Below are positions 1 through 11,069 of a stretch of 64,000 nt of DNA, in pieces. Within the stretch, counting starts at the first letter, position 1. Each line of letters begins with the position of its first letter. Both the position numbers and the translations under genes were made by a program. Source of the DNA: Sepioteuthis lessoniana (lineage: Eukaryota > Mollusca > Cephalopoda > Myopsida > Loliginidae); assembly GCA_963585895.1 (NCBI GenBank), contig CAUZXS010000173.1, forward strand, positions 70,001 to 134,000. The letters run 5' to 3'. A model generated the notes under the pieces. The model was not told the origin of the DNA and searched no databases. It saw only the letters and a list, made by a program, of their open reading frames with translations.

Positions 1-1
1 A

Positions 2-1456
2 AATAGAAAAGCTGCAGGACTGGACGAAATTCCCCCGGAAGTATGGAAGACCAGACAATTCGACGACATACTGCTCCGACACTGCAACGCAGTATACAAT
101 CAAAATCCGATAGATAGATGGACGAAGGGATGCATACTCCCCTTCCCTAAAAAGGGGGACCTCGGATTAGCCAAAAACTACCGAGGCATAACACTTACAT
201 CCATAGCTGCCAAAATCTACAATGCCCTACTACGAAACAGAATAGAACCCAAAATCGACAACATACTTAGAAAAAACCAAAATGGCTTCCGAAGAAATAG
301 ATCTACGACCTCACAAATATTAACCATCCGCAGAATCCTTGAAGGTGTACGGGCAAAGAACCTACAAGCGACATTAATATTTGTCGACTTTACCAAGGCT
401 TTCGACTCCATTCACAGAGGAAAGATGGAACAAATCCTACTAGCGTACGGCATACCTAAAGAAACCGTAGCGGCAATAACGATTCTCTATAGAAACACTA
501 AAGTAAAAGTACGATCACCAGATGGAGACACAGAATACTTCGACATAGTAGCAGGAGTACTACAAGGAGACACGCTGGCTCCGTATCTCTTTATCATTTG
601 TCTAGACTACGTACTTAGAACATCGATTGACAAAATCAAAGAGAATGGCTTCGAACTGACGAAGAAAAGAAGCAGAAGATACCCCGCAACAACAATTACC
701 GACGCCGACTACGCCGATGACATAGCGATACTGGCAAATACACCTGACCAAGCCGAAACACTTCTGCATAGTTTGGAACGAACAGCAGCAAGCATAGGCC
801 TCCATGTTAATGCACATAAAACGGAATATATGTGCTATAACCAAACGGGGGACATCTCCACTCTAGAAGGAACCCCTCTTAAACTAGTAGACAAATTCAC
901 GTACCTAGGAAGCAGCGTCGAATCAACCGAAAAGGACATCGAAACGAGGTTAACGAAAGCATGGACAGCTATCAATAGGCTATCGACTATATGGAAATCA
1001 GACCTAACCGATAAAATGAAACGCAGTTTCTTCCAGGCAGCGGTCACATCGATACTGCTATATGGATGCACTACATGGACGCTAACAAAACGGCTGGAGA
1101 AGAAACTAGATGGCAATTACACAAGAATGCTGCGTGCAATCCTCAACAAGTCCTGGCGGCAACACCCAACAAGACACCAACTGTATGGCCACCTGCCCCC
1201 TATCACGAAAACTATTCAAGTTAGACGAACCAGACATGCAGGACATTGCTGGAGAAGCAGAGATGAACTCATAAGAGATGTACTCTTATGGATCCCCACA
1301 CACGGCCGCGCAAAAGCAGGACGACCAGCACGAACGTACATTCAGCAGCTATGTGAGGATACAGGTTGTTGTCCTGAAGACCTACCTAGGGCGATGAACG
1401 ATAGGGAGGAGTGGCGAAAGAGGGTCAGGGATATCCGTGCTGCCAGCACGATATGA
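2..1456 (+). CDS. RTE-like non-LTR retrotransposon reverse transcriptase (3' part of ORF)
   Basis: The frame is open from base 2 to a TGA at 1454-1456, so the ORF is cut by the window edge and the ATG at 425 is internal. It encodes the reverse transcriptase that copies LINE RNA at a nicked target. Visible RT blocks in order are AGLDEIPPEVWK near the start, LPFPKKGDLGLAKNYRGITL, QNGFRRNRSTTSQI, the first catalytic block FVDFTKAFDSIHRGK, GVLQGDTLAPYLF, and the catalytic box DADYADDIAIL near base 705. A C-terminal segment with RRTRHAGHCWRSRDEL is typical of RTE-type LINE proteins. The endonuclease domain must lie upstream of the window. The frame has no internal stop, so this copy is recent. The stop is followed at once by TGA/GAT trinucleotides, with no 3' UTR. 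The RTE assignment is inferred from the RT and C-terminal pattern and the trinucleotide tail. Confidence 0.9.
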   Translation, partial: NRKAAGLDEIPPEVWKTRQFDDILLRHCNAVYNQNPIDRWTKGCILPFPKKGDLGLAKNYRGITLTSIAAKIYNALLRNRIEPKIDNILRKNQNGFRRNRSTTSQILTIRRILEGVRAKNLQATLIFVDFTKAFDSIHRGKMEQILLAYGIPKETVAAITILYRNTKVKVRSPDGDTEYFDIVAGVLQGDTLAPYLFIICLDYVLRTSIDKIKENGFELTKKRSRRYPATTITDADYADDIAILANTPDQAETLLHSLERTAASIGLHVNAHKTEYMCYNQTGDISTLEGTPLKLVDKFTYLGSSVESTEKDIETRLTKAWTAINRLSTIWKSDLTDKMKRSFFQAAVTSILLYGCTTWTLTKRLEKKLDGNYTRMLRAILNKSWRQHPTRHQLYGHLPPITKTIQVRRTRHAGHCWRSRDELIRDVLLWIPTHGRAKAGRPARTYIQQLCEDTGCCPEDLPRAMNDREEWRKRVRDIRAASTI

Positions 1457-2440
1457 TGATGATGATTATGTATGTTTATATTGATTATTTTAAAGCTAAA
1501 AAAATGTGTATTCTGTAATGTGCAACTTCTACAGAGATAACTTGTAGATAGCTGACTATATGAGTCTGGTCATTTGAAAGAAAATGGTTGAGTCTCAGTA
1601 CTTTTCGAATACATCTTGAAGATGCTTATGTCTGTAAGTTTATTTTTATTCATAGATGTGACTGATGTTGTTCTCCTCAAAATATGGTTTACCATAAAAA
1701 GTTTTGTTCATCTTCTCTTTCTTGCTCAATGATCACCTTGTGCTTGATATTTATTAGTAACACAGAATAATTTCAGCTAAAATAAGCAGATTATAATTAT
1801 AAATTGATCCTCTTGTTAAAAGTATGTTTTTGAGCAACTTGGGAGGAAATCAAATTTTAATATTTACAACATTTTTTAAGTCATAGTTTGTAAGTTTCTG
1901 TCAAAATTGTGTATGCCAAACTGTATAAACATACTTTAAGCAAGAAAAAAAAAATGAAATGAGGGGAATAAGACATCCTTTGTTTTGTCTTTGAATAACA
2001 GTAACTTGTAGTATGATATTCAAAAATTATTAATTAGCTGTCTTTTATTTTCTGATGAGATGAAAATTCATTAATGTTCATTAGGGAGAGTCTAGAGAAA
2101 AATAATATGTATTGCTTTATAACTGAATGGAGTTTCATTTTGATTTGCTTGTTGGTGATTTGTATAGCAAACACATTATTGGGTAAATATTTTTTGTAAC
2201 TAAACAAACTTTTTATATTAGACATACTAAGATTTTGTTTTCTATTGTTCAATTGCAAATTCTTTAACTTAGTTAGTATGGTAAACTTAAATTTTATAAG
2301 AGAGGGTCATGTTGCACTGATTTATTGAGGTTTTTTTTTAATAAGTTTTCATTACATATATATATACAAAGACATATTCATGAGATTAGAAGAAAGAATG
2401 TGTTAAATTAATTACTAAGCCAAGTTTGATGCAAGCCAAT
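1457..2440. other. gene-free AT-rich stretch after the RTE element
   Basis: A short TGATGATGATTATG tail follows the LINE stop codon. Beyond it I see only AT-rich sequence with homopolymer runs. No exon, RNA gene or repeat family could be supported. Confidence 0.5.
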
Positions 2441-2454
2441 AACAGGATGACACT

Positions 2455-2700
2455 TGTTGGTATGTATTTACCCAACTCCTTCATGATAAGCAGGATGCAA
2501 CACTGTCAATCTTTAAATGGAGTATAGCTAGTCTGAATTCAATTTTCATTTCCTTAGGCTGGTTGACTTTGGTTAAATCCCTGTCTACCTTACTATATAC
2601 CCATAGCTGAGTGAGAAGGAATGGATTCATACCTTTTTCAATGGCATTAACATGAAATAAAACACAATCAGCTCAGTACTGGGATAGAATTTGGGTTGCC
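2455..2700 (-). repeat. SINE-1 family copy, diverged, minus strand
   Basis: The copy carries the family signature read in reverse: a TTTACCCAACYCCTYC-like tail, CTAGACTGGTTGCC-like and CCCATAGCTG-GGGAGAA-like body segments, and GGATTCATACCTTT. It is heavily diverged from the young copy at 26212-26501, and its tRNA-like head is poorly preserved. It is probably an old insertion. Confidence 0.65.
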
Positions 2701-2983
2701 AAAATCATTGCCTCTGATGCTAAAATGTTAAGCATGCTTCCTAACTCATTTTGCTATATTTATTAGATTAAATGTGTGTAGTTTTTATTTAATAAGACTG
2801 AATTTGGCTCAAAGTAGTAACAGAGAAACTAGTGTTGGTGTATTCATTAGATAAAAAAAAAAGTATGCTGTTGTTTTGTAAACTCAGTTTATACATAGAA
2901 ATTTTGAATAAACAAAATTTCACACGAAGATATGTTCATAGATAAGCAACTTAGTGAATTGATGATGTTTTGAGAGCAGTGCA

Positions 2984-2984
<1 letters not shown>

Positions 2985-3015
<31 letters not shown>
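2985..3015. repeat. (TA)n microsatellite
   Basis: About 15 AT dinucleotides in uninterrupted tandem. The flanks (2700-4480) are AT-rich sequence in which I see no supported gene. Confidence 0.95.
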
Positions 3016-3018
<3 letters not shown>

Positions 3019-4480
3019 TGAATGAAAAATAGTGATAAGATTTTGATAGATTTGTTAATCCCTTTTGTTGTTGTCAGAGAATATTTATTTCATGACTGAA
3101 AGCCTTATAAATCCCAAGGGATTGGTTTCATGTGAAAATGAATAAAACTTTAACTTAAGGATTTTACTATTCATACACACACACATGTATATATAATACA
3201 GTTTTATTTTCTATTAGTGTGTGTATATGTGTATTAGAGAGTCTTGTAATAATTTTTAGTTTTAAATTGTCAACCATGGAAATGGAATCTGCAGTACAAG
3301 TTTACTTTTATATGCTTAGCAGTCTAATACAAGTCAACAAGTTATGAATATTATGATTATTTGTATATGGACATTTCTGCCAGTGTTGATCAAATATATT
3401 AAGGTAGAAAATATTCTCTTTGTTTCCATAACCCTCACTTTTTACTTGATCATGAATGATTTCATTAACTGACAAGGTCAATAAACCCAACTAACAAAGC
3501 TAGGTAAATTGACTCCTAAATCTTGGGAATTATAAAATTCTTCCCAACATCAGAGTGATGGATTTCTCAGGGGTCAATGATAGAGATTTTTTTAACTGTA
3601 GGGTTTAGCTATAACTTTGCAAAGATTTTTATTTTCCTGAGCAGTATCTGGTGACATTGCTGGTTATAAGTGACCTTCTAGGTATGAGTTACTTCATTGG
3701 CTCTGTGGCTGTCAGTATTACTAGACACTGATTTCTAAGCTGTAAATAACATGTATTATGATTATTAAGTTGTAAATCAGAGGAAGCCATGCGAAACGTA
3801 AGTGGTTTGGATATTTTGAGATGTTGATCACTCAACAGATAAGGATGTGTGTGGGAAGTGACAATGATATTTACAAGATTGCTTGTTGAGTTTGTGGATG
3901 CCTCGGGAACTTATCTGCTCAGTCTTGATTGAATAATGAAATATCTCTGTTAACAATCTGGGATTTGTAAAGGGCAGCATAAACACACTTGAGAACTTTG
4001 ATCAGAATGAAAACAGATCATTCAGCTAACAATTATCAGATTGAAATAATGAAATATTTAACAACATCTACAGAGATCTACAATCATAAATTATTTATCC
4101 ATGAAATTAATTAGAGCTTATATTCTTAATTGAAATGATATCTCTCATCTGTTTATGATAGCAGTTACTTGTATCTTTTGAATGTTTTATGAAATTATTT
4201 ACTGATATTTATTTTAAATTGCACATTTCTTCCATTTATCTGGTTTATGCTTAATACTTTCTGTTATCTGATGTGCTAAAATATTAGAGACAGTCACCTA
4301 TTAATATGTAGCTCCTCCCTTCACTTTAACAATGGTAGCTATGCTGCATGACATAGTCTGAGCTGTTAGTTTACAAATGTATTTATCCTGGCACATTCTA
4401 GGAGTGTACATAATCAAGTTGTGTTTGTGGCTACAGAGAATTTAATGAGGTTTGAAACGTGTAGCATACATACACAATGG
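3016..4480. other. gene-free AT-rich stretch
   Basis: There are only short CA/TA runs near 3175-3235 and low-complexity AT sequence. ORFs are short and uninformative. Nothing else could be supported. Confidence 0.45.
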
Positions 4481-4899
4481 AATTTAAATCTTGCAAGTGT
4501 GGATCACTGGGAAAGTACCTGGAAGTCAGCCAAGTATTCTTGGATCCAGTTTTCTGTCACCTGCATATGATATTGGATTAGGTCATCACCACTGGGGAAA
4601 TATGGCAAACATAAAAGAAGGCAAATGCTCTTCACTGGAACTCTTTAGTTACAGAAGAGCAGAATATGCTCCAAAAAATTATAGAGCCACTACACAGCAC
4701 TTGAGTGATTGGTGGGATTTGTTACCTTATAGAGTCCCCTTCATATAGGAATGTCCTGGGTGTGTCACTAAACTGAATTCAGTAATGAGGCTTCACTTCT
4801 GTGGAGTGTCATTTTACCATTGTTGTTACTTCCTGGTCTTCTCTGATCCATAGTTGTAGTACTTACCCTCCCATGTCTGGTACAAATAGATCAATTCAA

Positions 4900-5320
4900 A
4901 GGTAATTTGCATTAGAGAGGAATATTTGAAACTATGAGAGTAAATTTTATTTAGTAGAGTTACTTGAAACCATAACTGTTTACAAATAATTATCATCACA
5001 TACTTGAAACAATATAATTGCTTAATTTATGTAAAATCATATCAGTATCAGATAGATATACTTGATACCTTATAACTGAAAACAGATAATTAAGTAAGAA
5101 TAGTTACTTGTAATCATATAATTAATTATAGATTATCACTTAAAACCAAGTAATTGTGTAGAAATTATTTGTATAAAGTAACTTGAAGGTCAAATTATTT
5201 ACAAATGCTTATGATTATTAGTTATTTGGAATCATAAAACTACTTGCCAAAAAAGGTCTGACTTTGGCATTAAATAACTCAACAAGGGTTGACATGCGGT
5301 AAAAGCAACCAAAAAACATT
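4900..5320 (+). repeat. R3 repeat: subrepeat array and hairpin tail, head missing
   Basis: Segments of the form TACTTGAAACCATA-ACTG-TT-ACAAATAATTA recur every 45-60 bases from about 4920 to 5250. They lead into TTTGGCATTAAATAACTC and a GGGTTGACATGC-type tail at 5263-5310. That tail is the 3' end shared by all R3 copies in the window. The conserved R3 head is not visible upstream, so this copy is 5' truncated. See the copies at 32045, 45775, 47122 and 49543. Confidence 0.6.
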
Positions 5321-5321
5321 G

Positions 5322-5402
5322 GCACCAAAACTCTCCCATCTGCATAAAAGAGCTAGAAACATGACTCATCTGACCAGACAATATAGCATCTGTCTTAGGC
5401 CA
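5322..5402 (-). pseudogene. Tc1/mariner transposase fragment (about 25 codons)
   Basis: The reverse complement reads YIVWSDES-F-LF-ADGRV. This matches the block around the first catalytic Asp of Tc1-type DDE transposases (WSDES-F-LF, then GRVYV). Only this block is recognisable. It abuts the R3 tail at 5320, which suggests the R3 copy inserted into, or broke, an older Tc1 element. Inverted repeats were not found. The rest, to about 5830, is AT-rich with nothing recognised. Confidence 0.5.
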
Positions 5403-5835
5403 AAATTAGGTAAATGTAATTCTGTTTTAGGTGACAGATTTTTTAAAATAAATAATACCTAATAATATTTACTTTGATAGTATAATTGTCTAATATAAAA
5501 AAATCCCATCATCTTTGGTTTTGAAAAAGATTAACTTTTAGTAAAAATGGGTTAGGGTGCACTTATTTATGGGCAACAAGGTATATACCCACATACACAA
5601 ATATATTTGTATAATAAAATTGAATATTTATGTGAATATAAGTATACTGATATAAATGAAATAGATTTACATGATGTATAATAGTCTTGTTAGATTATCA
5701 TTCAGAGTATAATATATTTCCCTTCATTTCTGATTGGTCAGTTCCCAATTCTTCACTTTACTTGGTTCTTCTGTTGTCTTGTGTTGCTCTCTTTATCTCT
5801 TTGTAGTCATCTCTCATTGTTTCAAGTTCTTCTCT

Positions 5836-6443
5836 GGTGGGGTAAAGAATAATAAAGGTATTAATATCTGATGGGGTAAGGAATAATAAGGGTATTAATA
5901 TCTGGTGAAGTAAGGAATGATAAGGGTATTAATATCTGGTGAAGTAAGGAATGATAAGGGTATTAATATCTGGTAAAGTAAGGAATGATAAGGGTATTAA
6001 TATCTGGTGGGGTAAGGAATAATGAGGGTATTAATATCTGGTTAAGTAAGGAATGTTAAGGGTATTAATATCTGGTGGAGTAAGGAATAATAAGGGTATT
6101 AATATCTGGTGGGGTAAGGAATAATGAGGGTATTAATATCTGGTGGCGGACGGAATAATGAGGGTATTAATATCTGGTGGAGTAAGGAATAATAAGGGTA
6201 TTAATATCTGGTGAAGTAAGGAATGATAAGGGTATTAATATCTGGTAGAGTAAGGAATGATAAGGGTATTAATATCTGGTGGGGTAAGGAATGATAAGGG
6301 TATTAATATCTGGTGGGGTAAGGAATAATGAGGGTATTAATATCTGGTGAAGTAAGGAATGTTAAGGGTATTAATATCTGGGGGAGTAAGGAATAATAAG
6401 GGTATTAATATCTGGTGGGGTAAAGAATAATAAGGGTATTAAT
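5836..6443. repeat. 34-bp minisatellite, about 18 units
   Basis: The core GGTATTAATATCTGGTG occurs about 18 times with a strict 34-base period. Unit variants differ mainly in the segment after TCTG (GGTGAAGTAAGGAATGATAAG against GGTGGGGTAAGGAATAATGAG, and similar). The order of variants in units 2-7 is repeated, with small changes, in units 11-16. That indicates a 204-bp higher-order repeat made by multi-unit exchange. The last unit runs into AAGGGTATTAATGACATGTG, which resembles an internal segment of SINE-1. Confidence 0.95.
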
Positions 6444-6451
6444 GACATGTG

Positions 6452-6745
6452 AAATCCTATTTACCAACCCCTCCGCTCGGGCAGCATATGACACAAGGTC
6501 AATTTTTAAGCGGAGTTTAACAGGTTTGAATTCAGTTTTCCTTCTCCTAGACTAGTTGCCTAACCAAGGCTGAAGAACCTAGTCTGCCCTACTATTTACC
6601 CATAGCTGGAGGGAGAATAATTGGATTCATACCTTTCCCAAGGGTATTAGTGCTATGTGAAATGCAATGAGTTTCGTCCCGGATTTGAACTCGTGTCGCC
6701 GTGTTCATTTCCTACGACGATAACAATTACACCACGGGCACATCC
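6452..6745 (-). repeat. SINE-1, near full-length, tRNA-derived, minus strand
   Basis: Read on the minus strand, the head holds a box-A-like GTGGTGTAATTGTTATCG and a box-B-like GAGTTCAAATCC, as in a tRNA-derived RNA polymerase III promoter. A body of about 220 bp follows (CCAATTATTCTCCCTCCAGC, TTGACCTTGTGTCATATGC-like, GCCCGAGCGGAGGGGTTGG) and ends in GGTAAATA. The copy is about 95% like the one at 26212-26501 by eye. A second, older SINE-1 head in the same orientation (GGATTTGAACTTGAGTCACC to ACGATAAC) follows at about 6750-6815. Confidence 0.85.
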
Positions 6746-6820
6746 CAAAATTGTGAAATACAAATAGCCTCATCCAGGATTTGAACTTGAGTCACCAATT
6801 TCCTTTCCTTCTACGATAAC
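6746..6820 (-). repeat. SINE-1 head fragment
   Basis: A diverged second copy of the tRNA-like head (box-B-like GGATTTGAACTTGAGTC in plus orientation) lies directly beside the full copy. Either the younger SINE inserted at the end of an older one, or the pair arose as a dimer. Confidence 0.6.
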
Positions 6821-7059
6821 TTATGTTAAGCACACCTAAATATTTATGGATATATAAACAGTAACATATCCAAGTCATCAAATACTTCCCCATAAAAAAA
6901 TCAATGCATAGCTCTTGTTAGGGTATTTACCAAGTGAAAAGTGCGTATGAGTTATACAACTCTCTTTTCTCTCCAGCTAAGTCCTGTCTCTCATTAGTAT
7001 TTTGTGTGGTACTGGTAGGTTGATATTGTTTTTTTGTTTTTTTTAGCAAATGTTCCTCA

Positions 7060-7225
7060 AATAATTTTTGGATGGGATTTGATTGGAATACTTGATATCA
7101 TATAACAAAATACAAAAAAACCCTGAAACAACTATACAAAAAATGTAAAGATAAATATAGATTGGATGTAATTCCGTAACCACTAAACATAAAATTACTT
7201 TCAACAAGTTGACATGCAATTAATC
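7060..7225 (+). repeat. R3-like array/tail fragment, strongly diverged
   Basis: The segment from GGAATACTTGATATCATATAAC to TTCAACAAGTTGACATGC parallels the copy at 38700-38865 and the end of the copy at 60960. Only the array end and tail can be recognised. Confidence 0.4.
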
Positions 7226-7234
7226 AATTACTCC

Positions 7235-7450
7235 TTTCAATTTTGCATTTCACTTTGTGCTAATGTCTTTGAGAAAGGCATGAATCCATCTGTTCTCACC
7301 TCAGCAATCAGAAAATTGTTGTGCAGACTGGGCTCTTGTGCTATGGAAGGCAACTTGTTTTGAAGGAATACTCTGAATATAAACCTGCTGCACTTGGCTT
7401 AAAAAAATTGTGCCACATCTTGCCTGTGGCAGAGGGGTCAGGTAAATACA
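7235..7450 (+). repeat. SINE-1 copy, 5' truncated, diverged
   Basis: GCATTTCACTTTGTGCTAATG, AGAAAGGCATGAATCC, a CAGACTGGGCTCTT-like segment and GCAGAGGGGTCAGGTAAATAC are diverged forms of the SINE-1 body in its plus orientation. The tRNA-like head is missing. Confidence 0.6.
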
Positions 7451-8715
7451 TACTAGTTGCCTTCTAACAAATTACCATCACAAAAAATGTTACATACACA
7501 GCAACTTAATGCTTTTAGAGCATCTATACATTCTACAACATTGTTAGACCTTACTTCACAGAGAACCATATACAGGATGTGTTGGGAATGATTTTTTAAA
7601 GATTTCGAATTGCCACTAGTCAGGCATAAGTTGGTGAAAGGTATATATTCAAGCAGTTGCAACAATGCTATTTCAGTTATTATCATGGTATAGAATGGTG
7701 AACATAGTTTGTATGTTTAAAAAAAATGCAGCATTTACTTGGCAAACCAGATCTATCCCTTTGGAATTAGTTCCCCCAGAGGATATCTGTTATTTACCAT
7801 ACCCATGAACATTAATGGTTATGTCCCATTCCTCATAAATATGTTGGACTCTATTATGAGGGGGTTTAATATGTTGATTAAGTAGTACATCACTAGCAAT
7901 GGTTTACCTTGTTCACGCCGCTGTATTGTATTTTGTTCATGTTATAAAGATTTCCATTTCATATCCAACCTCGGTTTTAGTTACTTTGAATTCAGTAACC
8001 TTTCGTTAGGTTACAACAATATCTGAAGTCTCAAGTCTTTGAATTTAGGCCACAGACAACTGATGAACTGAAAATTCTTAATTTGTCATGAAATTGCAAA
8101 AATACAAGAAGCAATGATTTGGTGAGTTGAGAAAAATTTGAAGGTGAGGTTAGAGGAGTGTATAACTCATAAGAGCAAGCATTTAGATGATATCATCTTT
8201 ATAAACCAAATGATAACAAAGAAAACAAAATGGCAAATATAGTTCTTACTTTGGGGAAAATTAAATTTTGAATAGGATCCATGGTGCATTTATACTGTGT
8301 CACTGTAAATGTGAGAAAAAAAAAGACTGAAGCTCTATTTACCAATGAATGAAATGTTAATTTTTTTTTTGCACTCAACACACTTATTCCCCTAAGTTTT
8401 CCATTGGTTGAAGCACTGATTAGACTTGTTTTTATATACTGTGAAGCTGCTCTGTCATGTTTCTCTTCATAGTTTCTGTACACTTTTCTCTTTAAGATGA
8501 TTTTTTTTTCAGTTTAAGAAACAAAAAATCACATAGTCCTGATGAGTATAGAGGATAGTGCACTTGCTCAACTTAGTTTTGCTAAAAAAACACATAATTT
8601 AAAAAGTATTCAGAGTGGCTTATTTTTTTGCATCAAATTGGCATTGACTTGTCTAGACAAAGTATAGATATAAAAACATCATCTCTTAATTATATAAGCC
8701 AGAGTGGTAGTACCT
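7451..8715. other. gene-free stretch
   Basis: AT-rich sequence with several poly-T and poly-A runs. The ORFs here (for example 7453-7686 and 8199-8483, minus strand) show no recognisable motif. I see no supported gene. Confidence 0.4.
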
Positions 8716-8717
8716 GT

Positions 8718-8940
8718 TAGGGTACCATTGCATTTCACATAGAACTAATACTCTTGGGAAAGGTATGAATCCAGTAATTCTCCCTCCAGCTATGGGTAAT
8801 TAGTAGGGTGGACTAGGTTCTTCAGCCTTGGTGAGGCAACTAGTCTAGAAGAAGGAAAACTTTGAATTCAAACCTGTTATACTCTGCTTAAAAATTGACC
8901 TTGTCTCATATCCAGCCCGAGTGGAGGGGTTGGTAAATAT
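8718..8940 (+). repeat. SINE-1 copy, 5' truncated
   Basis: The copy starts at GCATTTCACATAGAACTAATAC and runs through CTCTTGGGAAAGGTATGAATCC, CTCCCTCCAGCTATGGG and TTGACCTTGTCTCATATCC to CCCGAGTGGAGGGGTTGG-TAAAT. It is well preserved apart from the lost tRNA-like head. Confidence 0.8.
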
Positions 8941-8944
8941 GGTT

Positions 8945-10726
8945 AGGGTCTCAAATAGGTCAGTTTAAAATTATTCATAATCCATAGGACTATGCAAAAG
9001 TAAGATTATATAAGCTGCTCAGTTATGCTCACAGCTTCATTTAAATATTAAAAGAATTAGATATTTATTCCAGATAATTTTTTGCTTACATCCCATAAAA
9101 CATCGCTGTAGCTTTTTCCCCCAAATAAGTAACGTTTCATGTTTAATCCTTTTTTTTCAATGTATAAAACAGCGCAATAAATTTGTAGACATAGAATATC
9201 ATTCCAATGCCATCTTCTATTGAAGACAAATACTAATATATTTGTCCCTTAACTGGAATTCCAGTGGACAGGAAGATACTCGGTAGTGAGCATTTTCCTT
9301 CCAAGTTAAATAATACTGTAAGAGCCTGAAACACATTTACTAAAATTTTATCATAGATTAACTGTATTGGGAAGTTTGGTGATAGGAAGATATGTTGTTG
9401 AGTCCCCACTCACTAATCATCAATATTAGCTTTAGTATATCCATGATATATCAGTACTGAATACATGATGGTTGATATTCCATTAAACTAAGAATCCAGA
9501 ACCAAACAGAACACGACAGAAGGAAAGACAATCTCATTTCCACTGAAGAACATTTAAAAGTATTAAAGAAAGAATACATAAATATCTCCCATCTTTGGAT
9601 TATAAACACATTGTTCCATGAACCGGATAGGTACAAGAAGAGAAGACTTACTTCCTCAGTGTGAGTGATGCAGCCCTGTGGTTTTACTGTTCTCTGGCAG
9701 GATCAGAGACAATGTCTATACTACTATAAGAATAGAGGCAAAAAGTGGGAGAAAATTTGTTTAAAGACTACTGTGTGATATCCAACAAGGCCTCTCAGAG
9801 ATATAATCTATCTCTGAGAAAGACAATAATTTAATGTCTCCCTTTAACAGTATCCATGCACTCATATTTATGAAAATTACTATCAAAAACTAATCAATAT
9901 AAAATATAAGAGAGATTCTGGATTAACAATTTCCTTTGTTTTTTTATGTAAAACTTAAATGTAGCAATTTGGTACCTGAATTCATTATGAAGCAGTAATT
10001 AATTGTCGATAGGAAAAGCAGGGATCCTTCACTGGTATTGCGGATGAGATTTATTGATGGACATAATCAAAATAATCCCATCAGCATTATCACTTCAATC
10101 TAATTTGAAATCTGTTTCACTATCAGCTTGGTGTCATTGCACAAAGGTGGTGCATTCAAGTTTCTTAGTAGAAGAATTGGTACTGCTTTTTTGCAAACCT
10201 ATGAGTTTGCACAACTTGTTTTTTCGGGCTGTTAGGAAACACATTTTAAAAGTTTGCACCTCATTTTTTGAATTTTAAGAGAATCAGCAGACATATGTAT
10301 GTTGATATAACTATACAACAATTGAAGATGTTGTTAATAAATACTGTTAAAAGCATTATTAGTCAGGGAAAGTATTACTCATTCAAATAGCACCTAATGA
10401 TTGTAATTGTTGAATATTTTGAAAGACACCAGCCTTAAGGACATCAACTTTTGCCTAAGAGCTAATCTCTACCATGGATATTTCATTCCAACTCCCTTTT
10501 GGCAAAAATGGTTGGGCATTGATTTTTGAAAAAGTGGTATGTCATGTTTGTAGTTTTGATTCCTTCACATGCTTCTACAAATGGGATATTTTAGAATATA
10601 CTAATAAGAAATACCTCTTTATTTCTCTTTATAATTAATAGTCATTTACTAAGATTACCTTAGTTAGGCACAAGGCCAGAAGTGTTTGACACTGAGTGAA
10701 AATTGAACTCAACTATTGTTTGTTAG
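8945..10726. other. gene-free stretch with weak dispersed-repeat similarity
   Basis: Positions 9430-9570 (AACAGAACACGACAGAAGG and AAAGACAATCTCATTT) resemble 61480-61570, so this is probably an old dispersed repeat. Positions 9640-9720 (TGTGGTTTTACTGTTCTCTGG) resemble 39905-39945. No gene is supported in the rest. Confidence 0.35.
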
Positions 10727-10816
10727 TGTAGATTGAACATCATACTTACCTTCACAGGAACGTTGTGACTACCATCCAGTCACCAGACAGAAAAAAGACA
10801 GTGTGTAACCGAATGT
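10727..10816 (+). repeat. left LTR copy (partial)
   Basis: It matches the block at 15846-15930 with about ten mismatches or small gaps over some 80 bases and begins with TG, as LTRs do. The similarity stops after GTGTAACCGAA. The following bases up to the nested LINE are not recognised as LTR. Confidence 0.65.
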
Positions 10817-11069
10817 ACTTTTATTTCCAAATTTTTAACAATACAAATTCAAATTTTGGGGATCATAAAGCCCCAAGCTTTTTTGTTGGAGAGGGGAAGA
10901 AGAGCAGCTATGCAGGAATATGTTATCTTAGGGAAACTAGCTTCCCACAATCGCTGACCCAACCACTCAATACAATAAACATAGTCATTCTTTGCCAGGC
11001 AACTACCAAAATACCACACTTGCTCCGTAAGAAAACTCTACAAACAAAAAAAAAAAAAACGGTAAAAAT